Shown piece by piece: positions 16,672-24,210 of a stretch of DNA of 27,038 nt. Position 1 is the first letter of the stretch, and the number at the start of each line of letters is the position of its first letter. The DNA comes from an uncultured Alphaproteobacteria bacterium (GTDB taxonomy: Bacteria > Pseudomonadota > Alphaproteobacteria > Caulobacterales > Caulobacteraceae): positions 1 through 27,038 of the forward strand of contig CAIZKE010000356.1 in assembly GCA_903933475.1 (NCBI GenBank), read 5' to 3'. The notes under the pieces were generated by a model. It was not told where the DNA came from, made no database searches, and worked only from the letters and a program-made list of their open reading frames with translations. A program made the translations under genes and the position numbers.

Positions 16672-17541
16672 TTGGACGTCTTCCCCGCCTTTGTGCCGCT
16701 GATGGGGCGAAGGGTCGGCCTGACCGGCTCCGGTGAAGGTCTGGCCGCTCGCCATCGCCTGCTGTCCGGGAGCCCGGCACAGATCATTGCTCTGGACCTG
16801 TCCGAGGCTGCGGACCCGAGGTCCTGGGCAGGGATGGCCCTGGGCTTTGTCGCGGGTCCGGATCAGGCGGCCTGCGCCGCCGCCGCCGCCGCCGCGCGGG
16901 CGGCCGGGGTTCCCGTGAACGTCATGGATCGACCGGCCCTCTGCGACTTCACCGTTCCGGCCATCATCGACCGGGGCGCCGTGGTCGCGGCCCTCGGAAC
17001 TGGCGGAGCTTCCCCCCTCCTCGTGTCCCGCTTGCGCGCCGAGATCGAAACCCGCCTTCCCCCGGGACTGGGCCGCCTGGCCACCTATCTCGAGGCCCGC
17101 AAGGATGTCCTGCGCGCCCGCTTCCCGGATCCGGCGGATCGCAGGGTCTTCCTGTCCGGCCTGCTCGACGGTGATCTTCCCCAAGCCCTGGAAGCGGGGG
17201 GAGAGGCGGCGGCGGACGCTACCCTTTTCCCGGCCCTGGAGTCCGGTGCCGCGCCGCCTGGGCGGCTATTCAGCCTTCCGCCGGACACGCCCGCCGACCT
17301 TGTCTCCCTGAAGGCCTGCCGGGTGCTTGCCGGCGTCGACCTGTTGGTACTGGCGGAGGGGGCCGACACAGAGCTGGCCACTCTCGCCCGCCGGGATGCA
17401 GTTCGGGCGACGCCTGCAGAGGCCCCTCCCGGTCTGGTGGCCCAGCGGCTCGCCGAGGGTCGGACCGTGGTCCTGGCCTGCGATCCCTCGCCCTACCGGG
17501 AGGCTGGCCTGGTGGTCTCTCCCCTGCCGGTCGCCCGCTGA
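16672..17541 (+). CDS. Precorrin-2 dehydrogenase / sirohydrochlorin ferrochelatase-like protein with vestigial methyltransferase tail
   Basis: A 289-residue protein whose first about 200 residues match the CysG N-terminal (CysG-B/Met8p) domain, which oxidises precorrin-2 with NAD and inserts iron to make siroheme. FPAFVPLMGRRV starts the Rossmann fold with GSGEG (19-23), and NVMDRPALCDF (83-93) with AALGTGGASPLL are the conserved core. The start is TTG at 16672, chosen because it places FPAF at the N-terminus as in relatives; no ATG fits. From about residue 199, LPPDTPADLVSLKACRVLAGVD resembles the opening of the uroporphyrinogen-III methyltransferase domain (LVGAGPGDPxLLTLKA), but the glycine motif is lost and the domain is cut to about 90 residues. 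It is possibly cotranscribed with the cytochrome gene. Confidence 0.8.
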   Translation: MDVFPAFVPLMGRRVGLTGSGEGLAARHRLLSGSPAQIIALDLSEAADPRSWAGMALGFVAGPDQAACAAAAAAARAAGVPVNVMDRPALCDFTVPAIIDRGAVVAALGTGGASPLLVSRLRAEIETRLPPGLGRLATYLEARKDVLRARFPDPADRRVFLSGLLDGDLPQALEAGGEAAADATLFPALESGAAPPGRLFSLPPDTPADLVSLKACRVLAGVDLLVLAEGADTELATLARRDAVRATPAEAPPGLVAQRLAEGRTVVLACDPSPYREAGLVVSPLPVAR

Positions 17542-17551
17542 CGCCTTCGGT

Positions 17552-19240
17552 TCAGGCGTCGAGCCTGCGTCCCCGGGTCTCGGGCAGGAAGAAGAAGCAG
17601 GTCACCACTGACAGGAGGGTGAAGGCGAAGGGGTACCAGAGGCCTGAATAGATGTTCCCCACGCCGATCACGATGGCGTAGGCGAAGAAGGGTACGAAGC
17701 CACCAATCCAGCCTGTGCCGATGTGATAGGGCAGGGACATGGCCGTGTAGCGCACCCGGGTCGGGAACAGTTCGACCAGGCAGGCGGCGATGGGTCCGAA
17801 GAGGGCGGTGGCGGCGATCACGAAGACCATCATCACCCCGAGGACACCGGCCATGTTGAAACGCGCCGGATCGGCCTTTGCCGGATAGCCTGCCGCCGCC
17901 AGCGCCGCCTTGACCTCGGCCTCGATCCCGGCCCGGACGGCCTTGACCTCGGTGACGGGAAGGCCCGCTGCGGAGCGGGACGCGACGGTGACGTCGCCGA
18001 CCTTGACCACGGCTGGCGTTCCCGGCGCCGCGGGCTGGTTGTCATAGGAGACGCCGGCATTGGCCAGGATGCTGCGGGCGACGTCGCAGGAAGAAACGAA
18101 GACCTTCTTTCCCACCGGATCGAACTGGAGTGAGCAGTCCGCGGGGTCGGCGGAGACCACCACAGGCGTGCGGGCCTGGGCCTCTGCGAGGGCGGGATTG
18201 GCGAACTGGGCCAGCATGTGGAAACCCGGGAAGTAGGCGACCAGCATCAGGGTCATGCCGAAGAGCATGACCGGCTTGCGGCCCACCCGGTCCGACAGGG
18301 CACCGAAGACCACGTAGAAGACGGCGCTGACCGCTGTGACGATCATCAGCACCATGTTGATGGTCTCGGGGGCGACCTTCAGGAACTTGTCCAGGAAGGT
18401 CTGGCTGTAGAAGAAGGTGGTGTACCAGACGGCGCCCTGGGCCGACATCACTGCGCAGAGGGCCAGGATGACCAGCTTCAGGTTCTTCCACTGGCCGAAG
18501 GCCTCGGCGTAGGGCGCAGTGGAGGCTCCGCCCTCTTCCTTCAGCTTGGCGAAGGTTGGGCTCTCGTTCAGCTTCACGCGCATGAAGATCGACACGAACA
18601 GGAGGCCGGCCGAGAACAGGAAGGGAATCCGCCACCCCCAGGCGTCAAAGGCGTCCGGCCCGAAGTAGTGGCCCACCACCAGGCGGGTTATGAGAATCAC
18701 GAACAGGGCGGCGAAGAGGCCGAAGGCGGCGGAGGTCTGGACCCAGCTGGTCGCCCGGCCCCGGCGATTGTCGGGGGCGTGCTCGGCCACGTAGATGGCG
18801 GCCCCGCCGTACTCTCCTCCCAGGGCAAAGCCCTGCAGGATTCGCATGAGAACAAGAAGTGCCGGGGAGAGGAGCCCAACCTGGCTGTAGGTCGGCAGAA
18901 GGCCGATGGCCACGGTGGCCACGCCCATCAGCACGACGGTGAACAGGAAGGCACCCTTGCGTCCGACCCGGTCGCCGATCCGCCCGAACACCAGGGCGCC
19001 AATGGGCCTGAAGAAGAAGCCGGCCCCGAAAAGCGCCAGGGCGGCGATATAGCCGGCGGCCTCGGGCAGGCCCGTGAAGAAGACCTTGGAGATGACCGTG
19101 GTCAGGCTTCCGAAGACGAAGAAATCATACCACTCGAAGGTCGTCCCCGCCGCCGAGGCCCCCACCACCGTCCTCAGGGACGGCTGTGCCGGGGCTGTAG
19201 CCTTGTCCTCGCCAGCCTTCGTATTGTCAGCAGCCGCCAT
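17552..19240 (-). CDS. MFS transporter, metabolite:H+ symporter (ProP/KgtP-like) with long periplasmic loop
   Basis: A 562-residue inner-membrane transporter. Twelve membrane segments can be traced, starting at TTFEWYDFFVFG (33-44), a hallmark of the metabolite:H+ symporter family. GRIGDRVGRKG (86-96) and GALSDRVGRKP (313-323) are the two conserved MFS loops, and RILQGFALGGEYGG is in segment 4. Between segments 9 and 10 lies an unusual insert of about 120 residues (343-462) with two cysteines (Cys369, Cys385), expected on the periplasmic side. I chose the ATG at 19240 because GAGGGAAG precedes it; an in-frame upstream start at 19279 lacks such support. The substrate is not readable; organic acids, betaines or dicarboxylates are usual. 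It ends 10 bases from the convergent siroheme-type gene. Confidence 0.88.
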   Translation of the reverse strand: MAAADNTKAGEDKATAPAQPSLRTVVGASAAGTTFEWYDFFVFGSLTTVISKVFFTGLPEAAGYIAALALFGAGFFFRPIGALVFGRIGDRVGRKGAFLFTVVLMGVATVAIGLLPTYSQVGLLSPALLVLMRILQGFALGGEYGGAAIYVAEHAPDNRRGRATSWVQTSAAFGLFAALFVILITRLVVGHYFGPDAFDAWGWRIPFLFSAGLLFVSIFMRVKLNESPTFAKLKEEGGASTAPYAEAFGQWKNLKLVILALCAVMSAQGAVWYTTFFYSQTFLDKFLKVAPETINMVLMIVTAVSAVFYVVFGALSDRVGRKPVMLFGMTLMLVAYFPGFHMLAQFANPALAEAQARTPVVVSADPADCSLQFDPVGKKVFVSSCDVARSILANAGVSYDNQPAAPGTPAVVKVGDVTVASRSAAGLPVTEVKAVRAGIEAEVKAALAAAGYPAKADPARFNMAGVLGVMMVFVIAATALFGPIAACLVELFPTRVRYTAMSLPYHIGTGWIGGFVPFFAYAIVIGVGNIYSGLWYPFAFTLLSVVTCFFFLPETRGRRLDA

Positions 19241-19310
19241 GTCTTCCCTCACCTCAAGGTCGCCTGAACGCCCGGTCATTAGGTTGTCGCCCGTCCCGAA
19301 ATCAACGGGA

Positions 19311-20501
19311 TCAGAAGGCGTTCTCGCCCGTGATCGCCCGGCCGAGGATCAGGGCATGGACATCATGCGCGCCCTCGTAGGTATTCACGGTTTCCAGGTT
19401 CGAGGCATGGCGCATGACGTGGTACTCGCCGCTGATCCCGTTGCCGCCGTGGATGTCCCGGGCCTCCCGGGCGATGGCCAGGGCCTTGCCGCAGTTATTC
19501 CGCTTCATCAGGCTGATGGCCTCGGGCACCCAGGCGCCCTGGTCGATCAGCCGGCCAAGGGCGAGGGCACCCTCGAAGCCCAGGGCGATCTCAGTCTGCA
19601 TGTCCGCCAGCTTCTTCTGGACGAGCTGGCGGGCCGCGAGGGGCTTGCCGAAGACCTTGCGGGTCGCGACGTAGTCGCGGCTGGCGTGCAGGCAGAAGTC
19701 GGCGGCGCCCATGGCGCCCCAGGCGATTCCGTAGCGGGCCTTGTTCAGGCAGGAGAAGGGCCCCCGCAGGCCAGAGACGCCGGGCAGAAGCTGGTCTTCG
19801 GAAACGAAGACGTCCGAAAGGGCGATCTCGCCGGTGATGGACGCACGCAGGGACAACTTGTTCCGGATCTGCGGCGTCGAGAAGCCCTCCGAACCCCGGT
19901 CGACCAGGAAGCCCCGGATGGCGCCGTCCAGCTTGGCCCAGACCAGGGCGACGTCGGCGATCGGCGCATTGGTGATCCACATCTTGGCGCCGTTGAGGAT
20001 GAACCCGCCGTCGGTCCGAACCGCTGTGGTGCGCATGGAGGCCGGGTCTGATCCGCCGTCGGATTCCGTAAGGCCGAAGCAGCCGATGATTTCGCCCCGG
20101 GCCATGCCGGGCAGATAGCGCTGGCGCTGGGACTCAGAGCCGAAGGCGTGGATCGGGTACATGACCAGGGAGGACTGGACGCTCATTGCAGAGCGGTAGC
20201 CGGAATCGATCGCCTCGATCTCCCGGGCGATGAGGCCATAGGCGACGTGGTTTACGCCGGCGCAGCCGTAGGCCTCGGGCAGGGTCGGGCCCAGAAAGCC
20301 CAAGGCCCCCATCTCGGTCATGATCTCGCGGTCGAAGCGTTCCTCGGCGTAGGCCGAGACCACCCGGGGCAGGAGTTTGTCGCGGGCGTAGGCCCTGGCG
20401 GACTCCCAGACCATCCGCTCATCCTCGGAAAGCCGCGAGGCGAGATCCAGGGGGTCTTCCCAGCTGAAGGTCTTGGTTTCGGCGCCGGCGTCGAGGGCCA
20501 T
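19311..20501 (-). CDS. gcdH: Glutaryl-CoA dehydrogenase
   Basis: A 396-residue FAD acyl-CoA dehydrogenase that converts glutaryl-CoA to crotonyl-CoA and CO2 in lysine, hydroxylysine and tryptophan degradation. Long segments match the well-known enzyme: SAMSVQSSLVMYPI, GCFGLTESDGGSDP, KMWITNAPIADV, LSLRASITGEI, CLNKARYGIAWG and the end YEGAHDVHALILGRAITG. The catalytic base is Glu376 in NTYEGAHD. CAGGAG precedes the ATG at 20501. The adjacent transporter (70 bases downstream, same strand) may import a related acid. No glutarate CoA-transferase or regulator is in the window, so the pathway context is incomplete. Confidence 0.95.
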   Translation of the reverse strand: MALDAGAETKTFSWEDPLDLASRLSEDERMVWESARAYARDKLLPRVVSAYAEERFDREIMTEMGALGFLGPTLPEAYGCAGVNHVAYGLIAREIEAIDSGYRSAMSVQSSLVMYPIHAFGSESQRQRYLPGMARGEIIGCFGLTESDGGSDPASMRTTAVRTDGGFILNGAKMWITNAPIADVALVWAKLDGAIRGFLVDRGSEGFSTPQIRNKLSLRASITGEIALSDVFVSEDQLLPGVSGLRGPFSCLNKARYGIAWGAMGAADFCLHASRDYVATRKVFGKPLAARQLVQKKLADMQTEIALGFEGALALGRLIDQGAWVPEAISLMKRNNCGKALAIAREARDIHGGNGISGEYHVMRHASNLETVNTYEGAHDVHALILGRAITGENAF

Positions 20502-20573
20502 GTCGGTCTCCTGCAGTCGTGTAGAAGGCTTTATGCGACGGATCGCCGCGCGGGTGTAGCCGGGTTTTGCGAC

Positions 20574-21344
20574 TCAGCCGCCCCGGGCGACGAAGGGCCC
20601 GTTCCGGAAACCCTCTGATGCCTTCCCATAAAGGAAGGGCTGGCCGGCCTCGGTCTCCACCCGCCCCCCTGCAGCCGCCAGGATGGCGTGGCCGGCGGCG
20701 ATGTCCCATTCCATGGTCGGGCCGAGACGCGGGTAGATGTCGGCGGCACCTTCCGCGATCCGGCAGAACTTGATGGAGGAGTCCATGGATTCTGTTGCAT
20801 CGAAGCCATGTCGGTCAGTCAGTGTACGGAGCACCTCCGGCTTCATGGTGTGGCTGATCAGGGCGACCGCTCCACCGGTGGGCCAGGGACGTACACCCAC
20901 GGAGGCCGCCGGGCCCCCGGCGATCCTCTTGAAGGCCCCGCCCGGGGCTGTGAACCAGGTCTCCCGGGTTGCCGGGGCACTGATGGCGCCTGCAACCGGG
21001 ACTCCCTCTACAATCAGGGCGATGTTGACCGTGAAATTGGGGTCCCCCCGAACGAAGGCCTTGGTGCCGTCGACGGGATCCACAAGGAGGAAGACGGAAC
21101 CGATCAAGCCGGGCGTCCCAAACTCGCTGGCATGCTCTTCCGAAACTACGGTTATGCCGGGCGCTGTCACCGCGAGACGGGCAAGGATCAGGGTCTCTGC
21201 GCGGCGATCCGCCTCGGTGACCGGGCTGTCATCCGACTTGCGATCCACGGCAAGGCCGCTGTTCCAGAGTGGCCGGACGAGGTCTGCAGCCTCTTCGCAG
21301 AGGTCAGCCAGAAGGGCTCCGAACCGGGCGTCTGGGATGAGCAT
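20574..21344 (-). CDS. cysQ: 3'(2'),5'-bisphosphate nucleotidase, CysQ-type
   Basis: A 256-residue metal-dependent phosphatase of the inositol monophosphatase superfamily. The metal site is visible as SEE (68-70), DPVDGTKAF (89-97) and MEWD (211-214). Beyond the superfamily motifs, GDPNFTVNIALI and SSIKFCRIAEGAADIYPRLGPT match CysQ, which removes 3'-phosphoadenosine 5'-phosphate made during sulfate assimilation. I place the start at the ATG 21344 because AGGAGG (21352-21357) is exactly 7 bases upstream; the TTG two codons earlier (21350) is too near that site. It is divergent from chpT, with 82 bases between the starts. A histidinol-phosphatase or inositol phosphatase role is possible but less likely. 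Confidence 0.87.
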   Translation of the reverse strand: MLIPDARFGALLADLCEEAADLVRPLWNSGLAVDRKSDDSPVTEADRRAETLILARLAVTAPGITVVSEEHASEFGTPGLIGSVFLLVDPVDGTKAFVRGDPNFTVNIALIVEGVPVAGAISAPATRETWFTAPGGAFKRIAGGPAASVGVRPWPTGGAVALISHTMKPEVLRTLTDRHGFDATESMDSSIKFCRIAEGAADIYPRLGPTMEWDIAAGHAILAAAGGRVETEAGQPFLYGKASEGFRNGPFVARGG

Positions 21345-21351
21345 TGCCAAG

Positions 21352-21357
21352 CCTCCT
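21352..21357 (-). promoter_or_regulatory. Ribosome binding site deciding the cysQ start
   Basis: A full AGGAGG on the minus strand with 7 bases to the ATG at 21344. It favours this start over the TTG at 21350. Confidence 0.75.
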
Positions 21358-21426
21358 GTGCGGCCGCCTTCCTAAATGTGCCGTGCAGTTTCCCAAAGCG
21401 GCAAATCAGGCCAGATTCATTCGACC

Positions 21427-22107
21427 ATGTCCGACGCCTTCCCCACCCTGCCGGAAGACGCCCGCCGCGAGCCGCCCGCGCCGCGCACCGCGGAGATCGC
21501 CGCCTATCTCGCTGCGCGGATGTGCCATGACTTCATCAGCCCGGTCAGCGCCATGGTCAGCGGGTTGGATCTGCTGGATGACCCCTCTGCCCAGGACATG
21601 CGCGAAGACGCCATGGGCCTGATCTCGGCCTCGGCGCGGAAGCTGGCGGACCAGCTCGGTTTCTGCAGGGTCGCCTTCGGCGCCTCAGCTTCGGCGGAGG
21701 TCTTCGACTCCCGCGAACTCGGGCGGCTCGCTGAAGGCCTTTTCCGCCACATCCGGGCCGAACTGGACTGGCAGGTCGCAACCCCGGCCCTCCCCAAACC
21801 CGCTGCGAGGGCACTACTGAATCTCTCCCAGCTTGCCGGAGCGGCCCTGCCAACCGGTGGCGCCGCCCGCATCCAGGCCGAGGAACGTGAAGGCTTCATC
21901 CTCATCCGGGCCCGCGCCGACGGTGCCCGGGCCCGCCTGCGCGCCGAGGTTTCCGACGGCCTCGCCGGTATGCCCATGGGCGAGGGTCTGCATGGGTACT
22001 GGGTCCAGGCCTACTACGTCCACCTGTTCGTCACGGACGCCGGCGGGACGGTCCGCGTGGATTCCGGGCCAGGGACCATCGACTTCCTCGCCGCCCTTCC
22101 GGCCTGA
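21427..22107 (+). CDS. chpT: Histidine phosphotransferase ChpT
   Basis: A 226-residue protein matching Caulobacter ChpT, which passes phosphate from the hybrid kinase CckA to the master cell-cycle regulator CtrA and to CpdR. The phospho-accepting helix is AAYLAARMCHDFISPVSAMVSG, cut here into two parts: residues 26-35, with His34 in MCHDFISP, and the rest to about residue 43. LDDPSAQDMREDAM and VAFGASASAEVFDSREL are also conserved. The second half resembles a kinase ATP domain lacking nucleotide-binding motifs (MGEGLHGYWVQAYY). I chose the ATG at 21427 over the in-frame one at 21376 because it gives the usual N-terminus; neither has a good ribosome binding site. GATTC (a CcrM-type GANTC site) lies at 21414-21418. 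A receiver and CheR-like gene follow. Confidence 0.93.
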   Translation: MSDAFPTLPEDARREPPAPRTAEIAAYLAARMCHDFISPVSAMVSGLDLLDDPSAQDMREDAMGLISASARKLADQLGFCRVAFGASASAEVFDSRELGRLAEGLFRHIRAELDWQVATPALPKPAARALLNLSQLAGAALPTGGAARIQAEEREGFILIRARADGARARLRAEVSDGLAGMPMGEGLHGYWVQAYYVHLFVTDAGGTVRVDSGPGTIDFLAALPA

Positions 22108-22137
22108 GCCAGGTTCCGGCAGAGACGACAACCGCTC

Positions 22138-22169
22138 CTTAACCAAAATCTGGGCTTAACCGAAATCTG
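22138..22169 (+). promoter_or_regulatory. Tandem CTTAACC(A/G)AAATCTG direct repeat, possible CtrA-type site
   Basis: Two 15-base copies, 22138-22152 and 22155-22169, differ at one position and start 17 bases apart. Each begins with TTAACC, the core of CtrA recognition half-sites. They lie in the 89-base gap between chpT and the receiver gene. The spacing (TTAA-N13-TTAAC) differs from the classical TTAA-N7-TTAAC, so binding by CtrA is uncertain. Confidence 0.45.
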
Positions 22170-22184
22170 TAAGCGTGCGTGGAT

Positions 22185-22189
22185 GGAGG
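22185..22189 (+). promoter_or_regulatory. Ribosome binding site deciding the receiver start
   Basis: GGAGG, 7 bases before a TTG at 22197. This supports TTG as the start of the receiver gene rather than the in-frame GTG at 22179, which lies upstream of the site. Confidence 0.7.
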
Positions 22190-22196
22190 CTCGCTC

Positions 22197-22562
22197 TTGA
22201 AGTCCTGTCTTATCGCTGACGATAGTCCCGTGGTCCGGCTGATGGTCCGCAGGCTTCTCGAGGCCACCGGACATCATGTCCGCGAGGCGCCGGACGGTGC
22301 CCAGGCCCTGGCGGCCTGCCAGGAGGACATGCCGGACGTCGTCCTGCTGGACTGGCGAATGCCCGTGATGAATGGACTGGAATTCCTGGTCCGGCTTCGG
22401 CGGTTGCCCGGCGGGGTCGGCCCCTGCGTGATCTTCTGCAGTGTCGAGTCGGACCCTGGAATGATCGACCAGGCCCTGGCCTCCGGCGCCAACGAATACG
22501 TTATGAAGCCCTTTGACCGGGAAATCCTGGCGGGAAAACTCTCCCTCGTGGGGGCTGCGTGA
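22197..22562 (+). CDS. CheY-like single-domain response regulator
   Basis: A 121-residue stand-alone receiver domain, the length of CheY. The acidic pocket is Asp8-Asp9, the phospho-acceptor is Asp52 in LLDWRMPVMNG, the switch Ser is Ser82 and the conserved Lys is Lys104 in VMKPFD, so it should be phosphorylatable. There is no output domain. The start is TTG, backed by GGAGG 7 bases upstream. It lies 89 bases after chpT and its last 4 bases overlap the CheR-like gene (GTGA). Position suggests it could receive phosphate from ChpT or act with the CheR-like protein. No motility or chemoreceptor gene is nearby, so a chemotaxis role is not shown. Confidence 0.9.
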   Translation: MKSCLIADDSPVVRLMVRRLLEATGHHVREAPDGAQALAACQEDMPDVVLLDWRMPVMNGLEFLVRLRRLPGGVGPCVIFCSVESDPGMIDQALASGANEYVMKPFDREILAGKLSLVGAA

Positions 22563-23398
22563 CGCCCGGGGAACTCGAACTCGTCGCCCGGCTCTGCCTG
22601 ATGCGGACCGGCCGCCGGCTGGACACCTCCGTTCCGGAGAGGGCAGCTGCGCGCCTGGGCGTTGTCGCCCGCCGCGAAGGCTATGGAAGCGTCGACGACC
22701 TGCTTCTCGCGCTTCGCACCAGCGAGGCCGAGCGACTGGCCTGGCCGGTCGTGGAGGGGCTCACTGCCTTTGAGTGGGGCTTCATGGAGGACCCCAGGGT
22801 CCTGAAGCAGGTCGCCAGGCGAATCCTTCCACACCTTGCCGGAATTAAGGGCGATGATCCGGTGCGGATCTGGTGTGCGGCGGCAGGGTCAGGCCAGGAT
22901 CCCTATTCCCTCGCCATCCTGGCCCAGGAGGCTTCGGCGAGGATGGGCGGCGACCTCAAGGTCGAAATCTACGCGTCGGATTTATCCGTTAAGGGGATTG
23001 AGCGGGCCAGGAAGGGCATCTTCAGCCACTTCGAGATCCAGAAGGGCCTGTCTGCCCGCCAGATGATTGATCACTTCCAGCCTGTGGAGGGTGGCTGGCA
23101 GGCCTCCTCCAGCCTGCGCGACATGATCCGTTGGCGCCGCGTGAACCTGTTCTCGGACACTACAGGTTCCATGCGCTTCGACCTGGTGGTCTGCCGGGGC
23201 GTACTCCCCCAGACGGCGGCGCATGTGCGGCCCACGGCGGTCGTCAACCTCGCCCTGTCCCTGGCGGAGGACGGATTCCTGGTTCTTGGCCGGGGAGAGG
23301 GCGAAGGCGAGGCCGACCTGGCACCCGCGCTCCTGGCCCTGCCCGGTCTGGACGGCATCTACGCACGAAACCCCGCTTTTCGGACGTTGGAGGTCTAG
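22559..23398 (+). CDS. Divergent CheR-like methyltransferase family protein
   Basis: A 279-residue protein with the two-part layout of CheR: a helical N-terminal domain (about 1-75) and a SAM-methyltransferase-like domain (about 100-275). Recognisable positions are VRIWCAAAGSGQDPYSLAI (102-120), YASDLSVKGIERARKGIF (138-154, with Asp141) and FDLVVCRGVLPQ (207-218). Compared with active CheR several key sites differ: the TNxTxFFR motif reads LTAFEWGFMED (68-78), GEEPYS is GQDPYS, and CRNVL is CRGVL. It may be weakly active or a non-methylating relative. The start is GTG at 22559, overlapping the receiver stop. Its stop is 9 bases from a convergent gene. No MCP, CheB or CheA is in the window. 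Confidence 0.83.
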   Translation: MTPGELELVARLCLMRTGRRLDTSVPERAAARLGVVARREGYGSVDDLLLALRTSEAERLAWPVVEGLTAFEWGFMEDPRVLKQVARRILPHLAGIKGDDPVRIWCAAAGSGQDPYSLAILAQEASARMGGDLKVEIYASDLSVKGIERARKGIFSHFEIQKGLSARQMIDHFQPVEGGWQASSSLRDMIRWRRVNLFSDTTGSMRFDLVVCRGVLPQTAAHVRPTAVVNLALSLAEDGFLVLGRGEGEGEADLAPALLALPGLDGIYARNPAFRTLEV

Positions 23399-23407
23399 AC
23401 CCCCGCC

Positions 23408-23761
23408 TCAGCGGGGCCTGCGAGCTCCCAGCAAGGCGCTGAAGATCCCCGCGGCCAGGCGCGGGTTGCGCAGTGCGGTCACGCCCGCCGCGGTCGCCGC
23501 CAAGGCACCGAACAGGGCGAAGATCGGCCGTCGGCGCGCGAGTTCCATAAGGTCTGAGCCCACATCCCTGTCACCGTCTACAGCGGGCCTGCCGCGCTTC
23601 GATCCGGCGAAGATCAGCAGGGTCAGGCCAGCGACGACGAGGATCAGGAGACAGGCGGCCGCCACCGCCGCCGCAGCGCCGGCCGCCCCGAGGGTGGGCT
23701 CCAGGACGGCGTAGAGCGCCAGGGAAAGGGCCACCACGAAGACGGCCGAAGCCGTCGCCAT
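23408..23761 (-). CDS. Small membrane protein, holin-superfamily / DUF1469-like
   Basis: A 117-residue protein with two closely spaced hydrophobic helices (about 5-20 and 27-52), a polar stretch rich in Asp/Arg, then a third apolar segment starting RRRPIFALFGALAATAAGV. This pattern and the pairing with a DUF883 protein resemble the Phage_holin_3_6 (DUF1469/YqjE) family, a chromosomal stress-associated family, not a phage lysis gene. I prefer the ATG at 23761 since GGAGG (23769-23773) is 7 bases upstream; a TTG at 23806 overlapping the upstream stop (TTGA) would add 15 residues and is a real alternative. No enzymatic motif is visible. Confidence 0.7.
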   Translation of the reverse strand: MATASAVFVVALSLALYAVLEPTLGAAGAAAAVAAACLLILVVAGLTLLIFAGSKRGRPAVDGDRDVGSDLMELARRRPIFALFGALAATAAGVTALRNPRLAAGIFSALLGARRPR

Positions 23762-23802
23762 GGCGGCGCCTCCGCAGATCAGGAGGAGGAGGCGGCCAGG
23801 CC

Positions 23803-24126
23803 TCAACGGTTACGTCCGCCGGCCAGCAGAAGGCCGATCAGGACACCGACGCCAACGGCTATGCCCGTGGCTGCCACAGGGCGTTCGCGGACCCGGCTTG
23901 CGACATAGCGCTGGGCGTCGTCGATATGGTCCGACGCTTCAGAGGCATAGGCCTTGCTGTGATTGCGGATCTGCTCGACGCCCTCGGTGACGGCCTTCTC
24001 GAGCCGCCGGGCGGCGTCGGAAAGGCTGTGCTCGGCGCGGTCGACGGCGTCGCTGGCGGCTTCCGTGGTGGACTTGATGGCCGAGCGGGCGGCGCGGGCG
24101 GTCTTGTCTACAGTGGCATCAGACAT
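23803..24126 (-). CDS. DUF883 / ElaB-YqjD family membrane-anchored protein
   Basis: A 107-residue protein with a long amphipathic, Ala/Glu/Lys/Asp-rich helical region (1-80) and one C-terminal membrane segment (VAATGIAVGVGVLIGLLLAG, about 84-103) ending in GGRNR. This matches the ElaB/YgaM/YqjD family, tail-anchored inner-membrane proteins that in E. coli bind ribosomes in stationary phase. AAGGAG precedes the ATG at 24126. It stands immediately upstream of the holin-like gene on the same strand, as yqjD precedes yqjE in E. coli, which supports both calls. Role in stress or ribosome tethering is by analogy. Confidence 0.85.
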   Translation of the reverse strand: MSDATVDKTARAARSAIKSTTEAASDAVDRAEHSLSDAARRLEKAVTEGVEQIRNHSKAYASEASDHIDDAQRYVASRVRERPVAATGIAVGVGVLIGLLLAGGRNR

Positions 24127-24210
24127 GTGAGTTCTCCTTGGGGCTCAGGCCCTTTGATCAGACCGCGGAGATGGTCCCTTCTCCGGCGAGTTGCAAGGCT
24201 GGGGGAATCC

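Noticed and set aside
18218..19267. A 349-residue plus-strand frame opposite the MHS transporter.
   Set aside because: The Glu/Gly/His-rich product is the antisense of hydrophobic membrane segments; the transporter is certain.
23408..24126. A prophage lysis cassette, because of the holin-like protein.
   Set aside because: There is no endolysin or other phage gene nearby, and the pairing with a DUF883 protein matches the chromosomal yqjD/yqjE-type stress genes.
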